A DNA stretch of 64,000 bases from Glutamicibacter sp. JL.03c. Lineage in GTDB: Bacteria; Actinomycetota; Actinomycetes; Actinomycetales; Micrococcaceae. The notes beneath the pieces were generated by a model, which worked only from the letters and a program-made list of their open reading frames with translations, had not been told where the DNA came from and did no database searches. The first letter of the stretch is position 1, and every line of letters starts with the position of its first letter. The position numbers and the translations under genes are program-made. The stretch covers positions 1,922,001-1,986,000 of the forward strand of contig NZ_CP107575.1 in the NCBI RefSeq assembly GCF_025854375.1, written 5' to 3'. Shown here piece by piece: positions 1-9,077 of this stretch.

Positions 1-974
1 CGCTGCGCTACCGGCAATTCGCCGGCCACGATGGTGTCGCCTCGGGCGATATCCAGGTCGGTTTCCAGTTCAACAACGATCGCGTCGCCGGCCTGTGCGC
101 TCTGCGCTGGACCTGCCGGGGTGCTGATGGCCTTGATCCGGCTGCCCGCCGGATGGCCGTTGGAGAGCACCTGCACGGTGTCCCCCACGTTCAAGATGCC
201 ATCAACCAGGGTTCCGGCGTAGCCACGGTAGTCGCGGTAGGCATCCGGATCCAGTCCCGGGGCCAGTGCGCCCTGCGGGCGGATGACGTACTGGACGTCC
301 AAACGCGCGGTGCCGCCACCAAGCTTCGGCTCCAGGTCTTCAAGCAATCCCAGCAGGGTCGGGCCGGCGTACCAGGTTGCCGATTGGGATGGTTCGACCA
401 CGTTATCGCCCTGCAGGGCGGAGACCGGGATCACGGTGGTGGACTGGATGCCCAGTTCATTGGCCAGCGAGAGGACCTCGGACTCAATGGTGTTGAAATC
501 CTGTTCGTCCCAGCCGATCAGGTCCATCTTGTTCACTGCCACGACCAGCCGAGGAACGCGCAGCAGCGCAAGGACGCCCAGGTGGCGACGGGTCTGCTCG
601 AGCACGCCGTTGCGGGCGTCGACCAAGACGATAGCGGCATCGGCGGTGGAAGCGCCGGTGACGGTGTTGCGGGTGTACTGCACATGTCCTGGGCAGTCAG
701 CCAAGATGAAGGATCGCTTGTCAGTGGAGAAGTAGCGATACGCCACGTCGATGGTGATGCCCTGCTCGCGTTCGGCGCGCAAGCCATCGGTCACCAGGGC
801 AAGGTCGAGGGTGCCGTCGGCTCCGCCGAAGCCGCGCTCGGCACTGGTGCGTGCGATGTCATCCAGCGAATCAGCGAGGATCGCCTTGGCATCGTGCAGG
901 AGACGGCCAACCAGGGTGGACTTGCCGTCGTCTACCGAACCTGCGGTGGCGATGCGCAATAGTGTGGTGGTCAT
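1..974 (-). CDS. cysN: Sulfate adenylyltransferase subunit 1, GTPase (C-terminus outside window)
   Basis: The GTPase subunit of ATP sulfurylase, which drives formation of adenosine 5'-phosphosulfate (APS) from sulfate and ATP together with CysD. The reading frame opens with ATG at 974 (MTTTLLRIATAG) and shows the P-loop GSVDDGKST at about residues 13-21, the switch II element CPGHVQYTRN near residue 95 and the NKMD specificity motif near residue 145, all typical of EF-Tu-like GTPases. About 324 codons are visible before the window edge, so the C-terminal beta-barrel domains and any fused APS kinase domain cannot be judged. The start lies one base after the cysD stop codon, so the two are translated as a pair. 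A direct APS reductase gene upstream means an APS kinase would not be needed for assimilation. Confidence 0.96.
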   Translation of the reverse strand, partial: MTTTLLRIATAGSVDDGKSTLVGRLLHDAKAILADSLDDIARTSAERGFGGADGTLDLALVTDGLRAEREQGITIDVAYRYFSTDKRSFILADCPGHVQYTRNTVTGASTADAAIVLVDARNGVLEQTRRHLGVLALLRVPRLVVAVNKMDLIGWDEQDFNTIESEVLSLANELGIQSTTVIPVSALQGDNVVEPSQSATWYAGPTLLGLLEDLEPKLGGGTARLDVQYVIRPQGALAPGLDPDAYRDYRGYAGTLVDGILNVGDTVQVLSNGHPAGSRIKAISTPAGPAQSAQAGDAIVVELETDLDIARGDTIVAGELPVAQ

Positions 975-975
975 T

Positions 976-1899
976 TTAGAAGTACCCTTCGGTCTTGCGG
1001 TCTTCCATTCCCGCGGCGGAGATTCGGTCATCGGCGCGGGTTGCTCCGCGTTCGGTGACGGTGGCGATAGCCAGTTCGTCGAGCACCTTCTCTACGGTGT
1101 CGGCTTCTGAGAGCACAGCACCGGTGCAGCTGGCATCGCCCACGGTGCGGTAGCGCACCTGCTTGATGATCACCGGTTCATCCTCGTTGGGCTGGCTGAC
1201 CGGGGTCAGTGCCCGCCACATGCCGTCCCTTTCGAAGACCTGGCGGCAGTGGGCAAAGTAGATCGAGGGCAGCTCGATGTTTTCGCGCTGGATGTACGCC
1301 CAGATGTCGCGCTCGGTCCAGTTGGAGATCGGGAAGGCGCGCACATGCCAGTCCGGCTCATGGCGTCCGTTGTAAAGGCTCCAGATTTCCGGACGCTGGT
1401 TGCGCGGATCCCAGACGCCGAATTCATCGCGAAGGGACAGGATGCGCTCCTTGGCGCGGGCCTTGTCCTCGTCGCGGCGGGCGCCGCCGAAGACCACATC
1501 GAATCCGTTGTTTTCGATGGTGTCCAACAGCACTCGGGTCTGCAGGCGGTTACGCGTGCCGTCTGGCAGCTCGGTCAGTTCGCCGCGGTCGATGTATTCC
1601 TGGACGGAGCCGACAACAAGATTCAGCCCGTACTTTTCCACGACCGAATCGCGGAAGTTCAGCACTTCGGCGAAGTTGTGGCCGGTATCGATGTGGACCA
1701 CCGGGATGGGCACGCGCAGGGGTGCGACAGCCTTGGCCAGCAGGTGCAGGACGACTACGGAGTCCTTGCCGCCGGAGAAGAGCAATCCAGGCTTCTCGAA
1801 TTCGGCGAGTACTTCGCGGATGATATGGATGGATTCAGCTTCCAGGGCGTCCAAAACGCTGCGCTGGGTGCCGGTTGGGGCGTTAGCGGTAATGGTCAT
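976..1899 (-). CDS. cysD: Sulfate adenylyltransferase subunit 2
   Basis: Catalytic subunit of heterodimeric ATP sulfurylase, making APS and pyrophosphate from sulfate and ATP. The 307-residue protein has the PP-loop motif SGGKDS at residues 42-47 that binds ATP, the RRDEDKARAKER segment typical of CysD, and the family C-terminal ending KTEGYF. Length matches the family (about 300). The ATG at 1899 lies 10 bases after cysH and a GGAGCAAGCC leader serves as ribosome binding site. It is part of the minus-strand operon sir-cysH-cysD-cysN. Identification is secure. Confidence 0.97.
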   Translation of the reverse strand: MTITANAPTGTQRSVLDALEAESIHIIREVLAEFEKPGLLFSGGKDSVVVLHLLAKAVAPLRVPIPVVHIDTGHNFAEVLNFRDSVVEKYGLNLVVGSVQEYIDRGELTELPDGTRNRLQTRVLLDTIENNGFDVVFGGARRDEDKARAKERILSLRDEFGVWDPRNQRPEIWSLYNGRHEPDWHVRAFPISNWTERDIWAYIQRENIELPSIYFAHCRQVFERDGMWRALTPVSQPNEDEPVIIKQVRYRTVGDASCTGAVLSEADTVEKVLDELAIATVTERGATRADDRISAAGMEDRKTEGYF

Positions 1900-1909
1900 G
1901 GCTTGCTCC

Positions 1910-2632
1910 TTAGATGTGGATGCCGCATTCGGTCTTGTTCAATCCTGCCCAGCGGCCGGCGCGAGGATCTTCGCCCTCGGCCACTGGCCGGGTGCATGGT
2001 TCGCAACCGATGGATGGGTAGCCGTTGGAGAGCAAGAGGTTCACGGGAACCTGCTTCTCGGTGGCGTAGTCGATCAGCTCGTCAAAGCTCCACGGTGCCA
2101 ACGGGTTGAACTTGATCAGCCCGTTCTTCTCGTCGAACGTCACCAGCGGGGTGCCGGTCCGAGTTGGCGCTTCATCCCGGCGGACGCCGGTGAACCATGC
2201 ACTGTAGCCCTTGAGGGACTTCGACAGCGGGTCCACCTTGCGCATCTGGCAGCATTGCGCCGGATTGCTGGCGAACAGGTCCTTGCCGTACTTGGCGTCC
2301 TGTTCGGCCACGGTCAGCTCGGGCAGGACGTCGACGACGTTGACATCCAGGACGCGGGCTACCTCATCGCGGGTGCTGCGGGTTTCGACAAAGTGGTAGC
2401 CGGTGTCCAGGAAGAGGACATCCACCTGGGGCAGCTGCAAGGAGACCACATGCGGAAGCACCGCGTCGGCCATGGAGCAGGCGACGGCGACTTCGCTGGC
2501 ATCCAGGTGCTTGGCGGCGAAGGCGACAACCTCCGCTGCGCTGGCATCCCAGGCCAGTTCTTCGGCACCGAGCCGGGCGATTTCCCGCAGTTCGTCTTCG
2601 CTGCGGGTGCGGGTAGGGGCCTGCTGGCTCAT
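1910..2632 (-). CDS. cysH: Assimilatory APS reductase, 4Fe-4S type (thioredoxin-dependent)
   Basis: Reduces adenylyl sulfate to sulfite using thioredoxin. The 240-residue protein belongs to the PAPS/APS reductase family. It carries the two cysteine pairs that bind a 4Fe-4S cluster in APS-specific enzymes: CC at 127-128 and CEPC at 210-213. The catalytic cysteine is in the C-terminal ECGIH motif (C236). E. coli-type PAPS reductases lack the cluster cysteines, so the preferred substrate should be APS rather than PAPS; this follows from family knowledge, not assay. The ATG overlaps the last four bases of the sulfite reductase gene (ATGA), indicating translational coupling. Confidence 0.95.
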   Translation of the reverse strand: MSQQAPTRTRSEDELREIARLGAEELAWDASAAEVVAFAAKHLDASEVAVACSMADAVLPHVVSLQLPQVDVLFLDTGYHFVETRSTRDEVARVLDVNVVDVLPELTVAEQDAKYGKDLFASNPAQCCQMRKVDPLSKSLKGYSAWFTGVRRDEAPTRTGTPLVTFDEKNGLIKFNPLAPWSFDELIDYATEKQVPVNLLLSNGYPSIGCEPCTRPVAEGEDPRAGRWAGLNKTECGIHI

Positions 2633-4329
2633 TTCAGTTCATCCTCTTCTGCTCGGTGGGCCCAGGCGGCGAATGATTCGCCTTCCGTGGCCGAAGCCGA
2701 GTAGTTCTTGACAACGCGTTCTACGTATTCGGGGAGTTCATCTGCCGCGACTTTCAGGCCACGGACGGTGCGGCCCAAGGCGGCCTCGCCATTTTCGAAT
2801 CCGGCGAGGGTTCCGCCCAGGTGCACCTGGAAACCTGATACCTGTTCACCTTGCTCATTGGTGATCAGCTGGCCTTTGAAGCCAAGGTCCGCCGTCTGGA
2901 TACGGGCACACGAGTTCGGGCAGCCGTTCACGTGCAGGGATAGCTGGCGAGGCAGCTTTCCTTCGTGGTCGGCCAGTCGTTCTTCGATTTTCGCTACGGC
3001 ATCGATCATGGTGTCTTTGGTGTCCACGATGGCCAGCTTGCAGAATTCGATGCCGGTGCAGGCGATGGCTGAACGCTTGAACAGGCTCGGGTAAGCCTCT
3101 AGGCCCAGTGCACGGGCCGAGCCGACAAAGTCCTTGACTTGGTCTTCGGCGATGTCCAGGGCGATGATCTTCTGGTGCGGGGTGGTGCGCAGCCGGGTGG
3201 AACCGTGGGCTTCCACCAGATCGGCGAGACCGGTCAATGCCGTTCCGGAGACGCGGCCGGCAGGAGCGGTCAGGCCGATGTAGAACTTGCCGTCCTTCTG
3301 CTCGTTGACACCGCTGTGGTCCCCCGCTTCGGTAGGCTGTTCCGGCACAGGGCCATCAGGCAGTTCGTAGCCGAGGTACTCGTCTTGCAACACCTGGCGC
3401 ATCTTCTCAGTGCCCCATTCGGCCAGCAGGAACTTCAGGCGAGCGCGGTTGCGCAGGCGGCGGAAGCCGTAATCGCGGAAGATCGAAACGACGCCTTCCC
3501 AGACATCTGGTGCCTGTTCTTCGGTCACGAAGGCACCGAGCCGTTCGCCCAAGCGCGGGTTGGCGGACAGGCCACCGCCCACCCAGAGGTCGTAGCCTGG
3601 GCCGAGTTCCGGGTGCACCGTGCCGATCAGGGCGATGTCATTGATTTCGTGTACGACATCCTGGCTCGGGTGGCCGGTGATGGCGGTCTTGAACTTGCGT
3701 GGAAGGTTCGCGAATTCTGGCTTGCCGATGTAGCGGCGGGAAATCTCAGCGATTACCGGGCTCGGATCGATGATCTCGTCCTTGCTGATGCCTGCTACCG
3801 GGGAACCGAGGATCACGCGGGGAACGTCGCCGCAGGCTTCGGTGGTGTGCAGGCCGACGGCCTCAAGCCGCTGCCAAATCTCGGGGACGTCAACCACGTC
3901 GATCCAGTGCAGCTGGATGTTCTGGCGATCGGTCAGATCCGCGGTGTCGCGGGCGAAGTCGGTGGAGATCTGGCCGATGACGCGCAGCTGCTCGGTAGTC
4001 AGCGCCCCGCCGTCGATCCGCACGCGCAGCATGAAGTAGCGGTCTTCGAGCTCTTCGGGGGTCAGCGTCGCAGTCTTGCCGCCCGGGATTCCCTGGGCAC
4101 GCTGGGTGTAGAGGCCCCACCAGCGGAAACGTCCATGCAGGTCCCCAGGGTCAATGGAATCGAAACCCTGCTTCGAGTAGATCTCCTCGATGCGCTGTCG
4201 CACGTTCAGGCCGTTATCGGCGGCCTTCATTTCTTCGTTGGCGTTCAGCGGCGTAGGGCCGTCGATTTTCCATTGGCCGTTGGGCTTTGCCGCCCTCTTA
4301 GGACGAGCGGGTGTGGTTGTCTGCGTCAT
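2629..4329 (-). CDS. sir: Ferredoxin-dependent assimilatory sulfite reductase
   Basis: Six-electron reduction of sulfite to sulfide, using siroheme coupled to a 4Fe-4S cluster. The 566-residue protein has two ferrodoxin-like/sirohaem half repeats. The cluster and siroheme ligands are in ACTGIEFCK (C424, C430) and NGCPNSC (C470, C474), the C-x5-C and C-x3-C arrangement of the nitrite/sulfite reductase family. Length and the absence of a flavoprotein partner in the operon point to the ferredoxin-dependent SirA/NirA type. It could in principle be a nitrite reductase, but the neighbours cysH-cysD-cysN make sulfite the substrate. The sirohydrochlorin chelatase gene upstream supplies its cofactor. 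Confidence 0.93.
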   Translation of the reverse strand: MTQTTTPARPKRAAKPNGQWKIDGPTPLNANEEMKAADNGLNVRQRIEEIYSKQGFDSIDPGDLHGRFRWWGLYTQRAQGIPGGKTATLTPEELEDRYFMLRVRIDGGALTTEQLRVIGQISTDFARDTADLTDRQNIQLHWIDVVDVPEIWQRLEAVGLHTTEACGDVPRVILGSPVAGISKDEIIDPSPVIAEISRRYIGKPEFANLPRKFKTAITGHPSQDVVHEINDIALIGTVHPELGPGYDLWVGGGLSANPRLGERLGAFVTEEQAPDVWEGVVSIFRDYGFRRLRNRARLKFLLAEWGTEKMRQVLQDEYLGYELPDGPVPEQPTEAGDHSGVNEQKDGKFYIGLTAPAGRVSGTALTGLADLVEAHGSTRLRTTPHQKIIALDIAEDQVKDFVGSARALGLEAYPSLFKRSAIACTGIEFCKLAIVDTKDTMIDAVAKIEERLADHEGKLPRQLSLHVNGCPNSCARIQTADLGFKGQLITNEQGEQVSGFQVHLGGTLAGFENGEAALGRTVRGLKVAADELPEYVERVVKNYSASATEGESFAAWAHRAEEDELK

Positions 4330-4375
4330 GTAATCCAGCGTAGAAAGCCACCCCAGGGGGTCGGCAAGCGCGAGT

Positions 4376-4387
4376 AGTCACATGACT
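4376..4387. promoter_or_regulatory. Short inverted repeat between chelatase and sulfite reductase genes
   Basis: The sequence AGTCACATGACT has 5-bp arms around a 2-bp centre and lies 47-58 bases upstream of the sulfite reductase ATG (4329), in the only gap of appreciable size (67 bases) in the sulfate assimilation cluster. It could be half of an operator for a sulfur regulator. It is short and may be chance. Confidence 0.25.
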
Positions 4388-4396
4388 GCGGGTTGC

Positions 4397-5137
4397 CTAC
4401 AGAGAGCGAACTTCGTCATCTAGCGACACATAACCGGACGCTTTGAGCGTCTCTTGAAGACGCACGAGGAAACATTGCGCAATAGTTACGTCAGGCAAAA
4501 GTGGTCTTGTCACGACGTCGGCACCCGTGCTAACGAGCTTGTGTTGAAAGTATCCGTCGGCCAACAAGGAGCTGAGCACGACCACTGGCCGCTTTAAGGC
4601 ATCCTGCACGACTTCAATGATCTGGGGTTTCGCCCCGGCGCAGTAGCCAACGGCCACCTCGCGGTCTAGGATGCCCGAAATCTGACCCGCAAGATCCTGG
4701 ACCTGGTTCTGCCCCACTTCAAGCCGGGTGCCAGCGGCAGCCAGGACGACCATGGGATTGCCGTCCAAGTGACCAGCGGCTCGATCAGCGAGTATCTGTG
4801 CCAACTCCGGCAATGGCCCCAGAGGCCCTGCCGCGACCGTATTCTCACGCGAATCCACGGCCTTGGCGATGTCAGAAGTCGTATGTACCCCATCGGAGAC
4901 CAGCAGCGGAAGAACCACTGCCGGTTCCGACTGCGGCAAGGACGCCACCACGTCATCCAATGACGGCCGCTGAACATCCACGTAGGCTTCATGCCAAAGC
5001 AAGGTCGCTGGAATTTGCTCCTTGGCGAGCTCCTCCAGTTGGGCTCGCAGGTCATGGATCAGCTGTTGGCCATTGGCATTGTCGGTGCCATGGGATGTGG
5101 CAACGACGTGAATCGTGCGCTGGGTTGATTGGCTCAT
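4397..5137 (-). CDS. Sirohydrochlorin chelatase (CbiX/SirB family)
   Basis: Inserts Fe2+ into sirohydrochlorin to give siroheme, the prosthetic group of the sulfite reductase encoded next. The protein of 246 residues has the double CbiX repeat: the N-terminal half starts with VVATSHGTDN (metal-binding His) and the second half has the GYCAGAKPQIIEV segment. I chose the ATG at 5137 over an upstream in-frame codon at 5164 because AAGGACC sits 8 bases before it. Context (sulfite reductase 67 bases downstream, same strand) argues for siroheme rather than cobalamin synthesis. Iron versus cobalt specificity cannot be read from the sequence. Confidence 0.85.
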   Translation of the reverse strand: MSQSTQRTIHVVATSHGTDNANGQQLIHDLRAQLEELAKEQIPATLLWHEAYVDVQRPSLDDVVASLPQSEPAVVLPLLVSDGVHTTSDIAKAVDSRENTVAAGPLGPLPELAQILADRAAGHLDGNPMVVLAAAGTRLEVGQNQVQDLAGQISGILDREVAVGYCAGAKPQIIEVVQDALKRPVVVLSSLLADGYFQHKLVSTGADVVTRPLLPDVTIAQCFLVRLQETLKASGYVSLDDEVRSL

Positions 5138-5172
5138 TGGTAGGTCCTTACCGGTGGGTTGCACGACGGCTA

Positions 5173-5934
5173 TTATGCGTTGCGGATGAGCTTGTGGTTG
5201 GCTGCCTGCGCCTGGGGGCGGATCACGATTTCGTCGAGATTAACATGGGCAGGCGCGCTCACTGCATAGCGGATAACTTCAGCGACATCCTCCGCAGTCA
5301 GCGGATTCTCCACCCCGGCATAAACGTTGTTCGCGGCGCTTTGGCTACCCAAACGGCGCAGCGAGAATTCCTCGGTGCGGACCAATCCCGGAAGAATTTC
5401 GATGACGCGCAAACCGTTTTCCACTTCTTCCAAACGCAAGGCCTGGGTCATGGCCCGCTCGGCAGCCTTCGCCGCGTTGTATCCGCTGCCGCCTTCGTAG
5501 CTGGCAAGTGCAGCGGTCGACGTGACGTTCAGGACGGTGCCACGCGCCTGGCGCAATTGTGGCAGCAACGCGCGAGTAAGCCGCATCGTTCCCATGACAT
5601 TGGCTTGCCACATGAACTCCCAGTTCTCGTCAACAGCATCGGCCCAGTACTCTGTCCCGCGAGCTCCGCCGGCGCAGTTAATCAGCGTGTCTACGCCACC
5701 GGCGGCTTCGACGGTCTTGGCTAGGACATCGACATCTGTCTGGATGCTGACATCTGCAGGAACGGAAATCGCACCCGTTTCCTGAGCAAGGATTTCCAAC
5801 CGGTCTGCTCGGCGGGCGACGGCGAAAACAGTCCAGCCTTGTTCGCGCAGGGCCCGAACGGTCGATTGGCCAATCCCGCTCGAGGCGCCGGTGACTACTG
5901 CTGAACGGGAGGCTTGTGGTTCTGTGTTGTTCAT
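5173..5934 (-). CDS. Short-chain dehydrogenase/reductase (SDR) of unknown substrate
   Basis: A classical SDR of 253 residues: TGASSGIG nucleotide-binding motif at residues 16-23, NCAGG near residue 88, catalytic Ser in NVTSTAAL, and the YNAAK pair (Tyr-x3-Lys). The basic residues ARRADR after beta-strand 2 suggest NADP(H). It resembles the YdfG/serine 3-dehydrogenase-like subgroup (substrate NADP-dependent hydroxy acids), but the substrate is not predictable. Its stop is 36 bases before the chelatase start on the same strand, so it may be the first gene of the sulfur operon, or simply adjacent. Confidence 0.85.
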   Translation of the reverse strand: MNNTEPQASRSAVVTGASSGIGQSTVRALREQGWTVFAVARRADRLEILAQETGAISVPADVSIQTDVDVLAKTVEAAGGVDTLINCAGGARGTEYWADAVDENWEFMWQANVMGTMRLTRALLPQLRQARGTVLNVTSTAALASYEGGSGYNAAKAAERAMTQALRLEEVENGLRVIEILPGLVRTEEFSLRRLGSQSAANNVYAGVENPLTAEDVAEVIRYAVSAPAHVNLDEIVIRPQAQAANHKLIRNA

Positions 5935-6155
5935 ACCGTCAACTCTATGGCGAGTTCATTGCCAGTTGGTAAGGCATGAATTTCTCTTACGTTTCAAGAC
6001 ACCTCATAAAGAGGCCTCGGCACTGGGCCGCGGCGGGTCCGACGTCAACCTGAATAAGCGCCAAAATTCGTGATTTTCCCGGCATTGTTGGCGTGGTGGC
6101 GCAAGCCATGGGCAGCAATGCCTAGGTGCCCGGTAAATCATGAAAGAATAAGGCT

Positions 6156-8774
6156 ATGGCAGAAGAAAACTTGGGCACAGACACGCCCGCAACAGTTTCC
6201 GTTCCTGACAAGCCAGCTTTGGAAGGTTTGGAAGAACGTCTTTCGTCCCGGTGGCGCACCGAGGGCACTTATCACTTCAACGAGGACACGACCCGCGAGG
6301 CCGTCTACTCCATCGACACTCCACCGCCAACGGCGTCCGGGTCCCTGCACGTAGGACACATGTTCTCGTACACGCAGACCGACGTTTTGGCTCGCTACCA
6401 GCGCATGAACGGCAAGAACGTTTTCTACCCACTAGGCTGGGACGACAACGGACTGCCAACCGAGCGCCGCGTACAGAACTATTTCGGTGTCCGCTGCGAC
6501 CCGTCCAAGCCTTATATCGAGGGCTACCGTCCCCCGGAAAAGCCGGCGAAGAACCAGCGCGACTGGGATGTCATCAGCCGCAAGAACTTCATCGAGGTTT
6601 GCGAAGAGCTGGCAGTAGAAGACGAGAAGGTCTTCGAACAGCTCTTCACCACCCTTGGCCTTTCCGTTGACTGGCGCATGACCTACCGGACCATCGATGA
6701 CAACTCCCGTGCAGCTTCGCAGCGTGCTTTCCTGGACAATCTGGCCAAGGGCGATGCCTACATGGCCGAAGCCCCGACGCTGTGGGACGTGACCTTCCGC
6801 ACCGCCGTTGCCCAGGCCGAGTTGGAAGACCGCGAGATGCCAGGCGCTTTCTACCGCTATGGTTTTGACGCCGAAAATGGCGAGCAGGTTTTCATCGAAA
6901 CCACTCGCCCGGAACTGCTGGCTGCTTGCGCCGCCTTGGTAGCTCACCCGGACGACGAGCGTTACCAGCACTTGTTCGGCAAGACCGTCACCTCACCGAT
7001 CTTCGGTGTTCCCGTCACGGTCTACCCGCACCCATTGGCCCAGGCCGATAAAGGCTCTGGCATCGCCATGGTTTGCACCTTCGGCGATCTGACCGACGTC
7101 ACCTGGTGGCGCGAACTGCAGCTGCCGACCCGCGCGATCATCGGTCGCGACGGCCGAATCCTCGCTGAGACCCCAGAGTGGATCACGACCGAGGCAGGCC
7201 AGGAAGCCTACGCACAGATTTCAGGCAAGACCGTATTCTCCGCCAAGGAAACCATGGTGGATCTGCTCTCCGAGGCTGGATTGCTCGATGGCGAGCCGAA
7301 GAAGATCTCCCGTCCGGTGAACTTCTTCGAAAAGGGCGACAAGCCGCTGGAAATCGTTACCTCCCGCCAGTGGTACATCCGCAATGGTGGCCGCGATGAA
7401 GAGCGACGCGACCAGATGATTGCTCGCGGCAAGGAAATCGACTTCCACCCATCGTTCATGCGTTCGCGCTACGAGAACTGGGTATCGGGCCTGAACGGCG
7501 ACTGGCTGGTTTCCCGCCAGCGCTTCTTCGGCGTGCCCGTACCGGTCTGGTACGAGGTTGATGAACATGGCGAGCCAAACTATGACGCACCGATCCTTCC
7601 GGCGATCGAGCAGCTTCCGGTCGATCCGGCCGCCGACGCTCCATCCGGCTACACCGAGGACCAACGTGGCACTGCCAATGGCTTCATTGGCGATGCCGAC
7701 GTTTTGGATACCTGGGCCACCAGCTCGCTGACTCCGCAGATCGTCGGCCGTTGGGGTCGGGATAACGAGTTCTTCTCGAAGGTCTACCCATTCGACCTTC
7801 GCCCCCAGGGCCACGACATCATCCGCACCTGGCTGTTCTCCACCGCGGTCCGTGCAGATTCCTTGCACGATAACGCACCTTGGAAGCATGCTGCGATTTC
7901 GGGCTGGATCCTTGATCCGGATCGCAAGAAGATGTCAAAGTCCAAGGGCAACGTCGTCGTGCCAAACGAGGTTCTGGACAAGTTCGGTGCAGATGCTGTG
8001 CGCTATTGGGCTGCCAGCGCAAAGCTCGGCGCTGATACGGCGTATGAAGTGAACCAGATGAAGATCGGCCGCCGCCTGGCCATCAAGATCTTGAACGCCT
8101 CGAAGTTCGTGCTGAATCTGGGGGCGACCGATGCCAACGTCCTCACCGACGACGCGGCAGTTGTCACCAACGGCTTGGACCGTTCGTTGTTGGCACGCCT
8201 GTCGACCGTGATCGAAGACGCCAAGCGCGCCTTCGATAACTACGACTACGCTCGCGCCTTGGATATCACCGAGTCCTTCTTCTGGTCATTTACCGATGAC
8301 TACGTGGAGCTGGTCAAGGACCGCGCCTACGGCGGTCACGGAGAAACCGAGCAGGCCAGCGTTCTGGCCACCTTGGCAACTACCTTGGATTCGGTGCTGC
8401 GTTTGTTCGCACCGTTCCTGCCTTTTGCTACCGAAGAGGTGTGGGGCTGGTGGCGCACCGGTTCGGTCCACCTGACCTCATGGCCAAGCGCCGATCATGT
8501 CGCTGCCGCCGTTGAAGGCGCCGACCCAGAAGTCCTGCCGCTGGTCGGCGTGGCTCTGTCGGGTATCCGCAAAGCGAAGTCCGATGCGAAGGTCAAGCAG
8601 CGCACCGAGGTGCTGTCGGGTGAGATCCATGCATCCGCTGCGCAGGTTGCCCAGTTGTGTGCCGGCTTCGAGGATTTGAAGTCCGCAGCCAATGCGCGTG
8701 AATTGACCCTGGTAGAAGCCGAAGGCGAGCTGGCTGTGACCAACGTTGAGTTGGCACCAACCGAAGAAGCCTAG
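6156..8774 (+). CDS. valS: Valyl-tRNA synthetase
   Basis: Charges tRNA-Val with valine in the cytoplasm. The 872-residue class I synthetase has the HIGH-type motif HVGH at residues 65-68, the KMSKS signature in DRKKMSKSKGN near residue 591, and the large CP1 editing insertion between them. It ends with a short segment rather than the long C-terminal coiled coil of E. coli ValS (951 residues), as seen in many actinobacterial valine enzymes. ATG is preceded by AATAAGG. No T-box leader can be recognised in the 221-base upstream region. A perfect hairpin follows the gene. Transcribed alone and divergently from the SDR gene. Confidence 0.96.
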   Translation: MAEENLGTDTPATVSVPDKPALEGLEERLSSRWRTEGTYHFNEDTTREAVYSIDTPPPTASGSLHVGHMFSYTQTDVLARYQRMNGKNVFYPLGWDDNGLPTERRVQNYFGVRCDPSKPYIEGYRPPEKPAKNQRDWDVISRKNFIEVCEELAVEDEKVFEQLFTTLGLSVDWRMTYRTIDDNSRAASQRAFLDNLAKGDAYMAEAPTLWDVTFRTAVAQAELEDREMPGAFYRYGFDAENGEQVFIETTRPELLAACAALVAHPDDERYQHLFGKTVTSPIFGVPVTVYPHPLAQADKGSGIAMVCTFGDLTDVTWWRELQLPTRAIIGRDGRILAETPEWITTEAGQEAYAQISGKTVFSAKETMVDLLSEAGLLDGEPKKISRPVNFFEKGDKPLEIVTSRQWYIRNGGRDEERRDQMIARGKEIDFHPSFMRSRYENWVSGLNGDWLVSRQRFFGVPVPVWYEVDEHGEPNYDAPILPAIEQLPVDPAADAPSGYTEDQRGTANGFIGDADVLDTWATSSLTPQIVGRWGRDNEFFSKVYPFDLRPQGHDIIRTWLFSTAVRADSLHDNAPWKHAAISGWILDPDRKKMSKSKGNVVVPNEVLDKFGADAVRYWAASAKLGADTAYEVNQMKIGRRLAIKILNASKFVLNLGATDANVLTDDAAVVTNGLDRSLLARLSTVIEDAKRAFDNYDYARALDITESFFWSFTDDYVELVKDRAYGGHGETEQASVLATLATTLDSVLRLFAPFLPFATEEVWGWWRTGSVHLTSWPSADHVAAAVEGADPEVLPLVGVALSGIRKAKSDAKVKQRTEVLSGEIHASAAQVAQLCAGFEDLKSAANARELTLVEAEGELAVTNVELAPTEEA

Positions 8775-8788
8775 TTTCCATTAACCAA

Positions 8789-8824
8789 GTCGGGCGGCCA
8801 TTCCGTTAGGAATGGCCGCCCGAC
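8789..8824 (+). terminator. Hairpin after valS
   Basis: A perfect 16-bp stem (arms 8789-8804 and 8809-8824) with a GTTA loop lies 15 bases after the valS stop and just before the convergent small gene. The downstream T-run is weak, so it probably ends transcription from both sides as a bidirectional terminator. Confidence 0.8.
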
Positions 8825-8829
8825 CCACT

Positions 8830-9048
8830 TTAATCCTGTTCCTCCCCCGCCTTTGGTTCAGGCGGTGAAGTGCGAATCAGGTTTTTTGGTTTAGCCTTGC
8901 GTCGCCGCTCTTCAGTGAAATATTCACGTTGTTCATCGGCTGATTGCTCAATGCGATGCCGTTCGGGCGGGCGGCTGGTCCCATCCCTTGGCGAGTGTTC
9001 TTGTGGCATCATCACTTCCTTCGCCCCGATCGCCGTGAAGAGCCCCAT
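8830..9048 (-). CDS. Small hydrophilic protein of unknown function (72 residues)
   Basis: A 72-residue frame starting MGLFTAIGAKEVMMPQ and ending KAGEEQD. It is rich in Arg, Glu, Lys and Pro, with no membrane segment or recognisable motif, and the middle (RHRIEQSADEQREY) could form a helix. The start at 9048 is supported by GGAGAG eight bases upstream, and the gene begins 29 bases after the protease stop on the same strand. The same frame is open further upstream into the protease gene, but no ribosome binding site supports a longer form. I do not recognise a family; it may be a short lineage-specific gene. Confidence 0.5.
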   Translation of the reverse strand: MGLFTAIGAKEVMMPQEHSPRDGTSRPPERHRIEQSADEQREYFTEERRRKAKPKNLIRTSPPEPKAGEEQD

Positions 9049-9077
9049 CGATTTCTCTCCACTGGCTATCAGGATTT

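Noticed and set aside
5935-6155. T-box or other riboswitch before valS
   Set aside because: No T-box consensus, specifier or antiterminator structure found in the leader.
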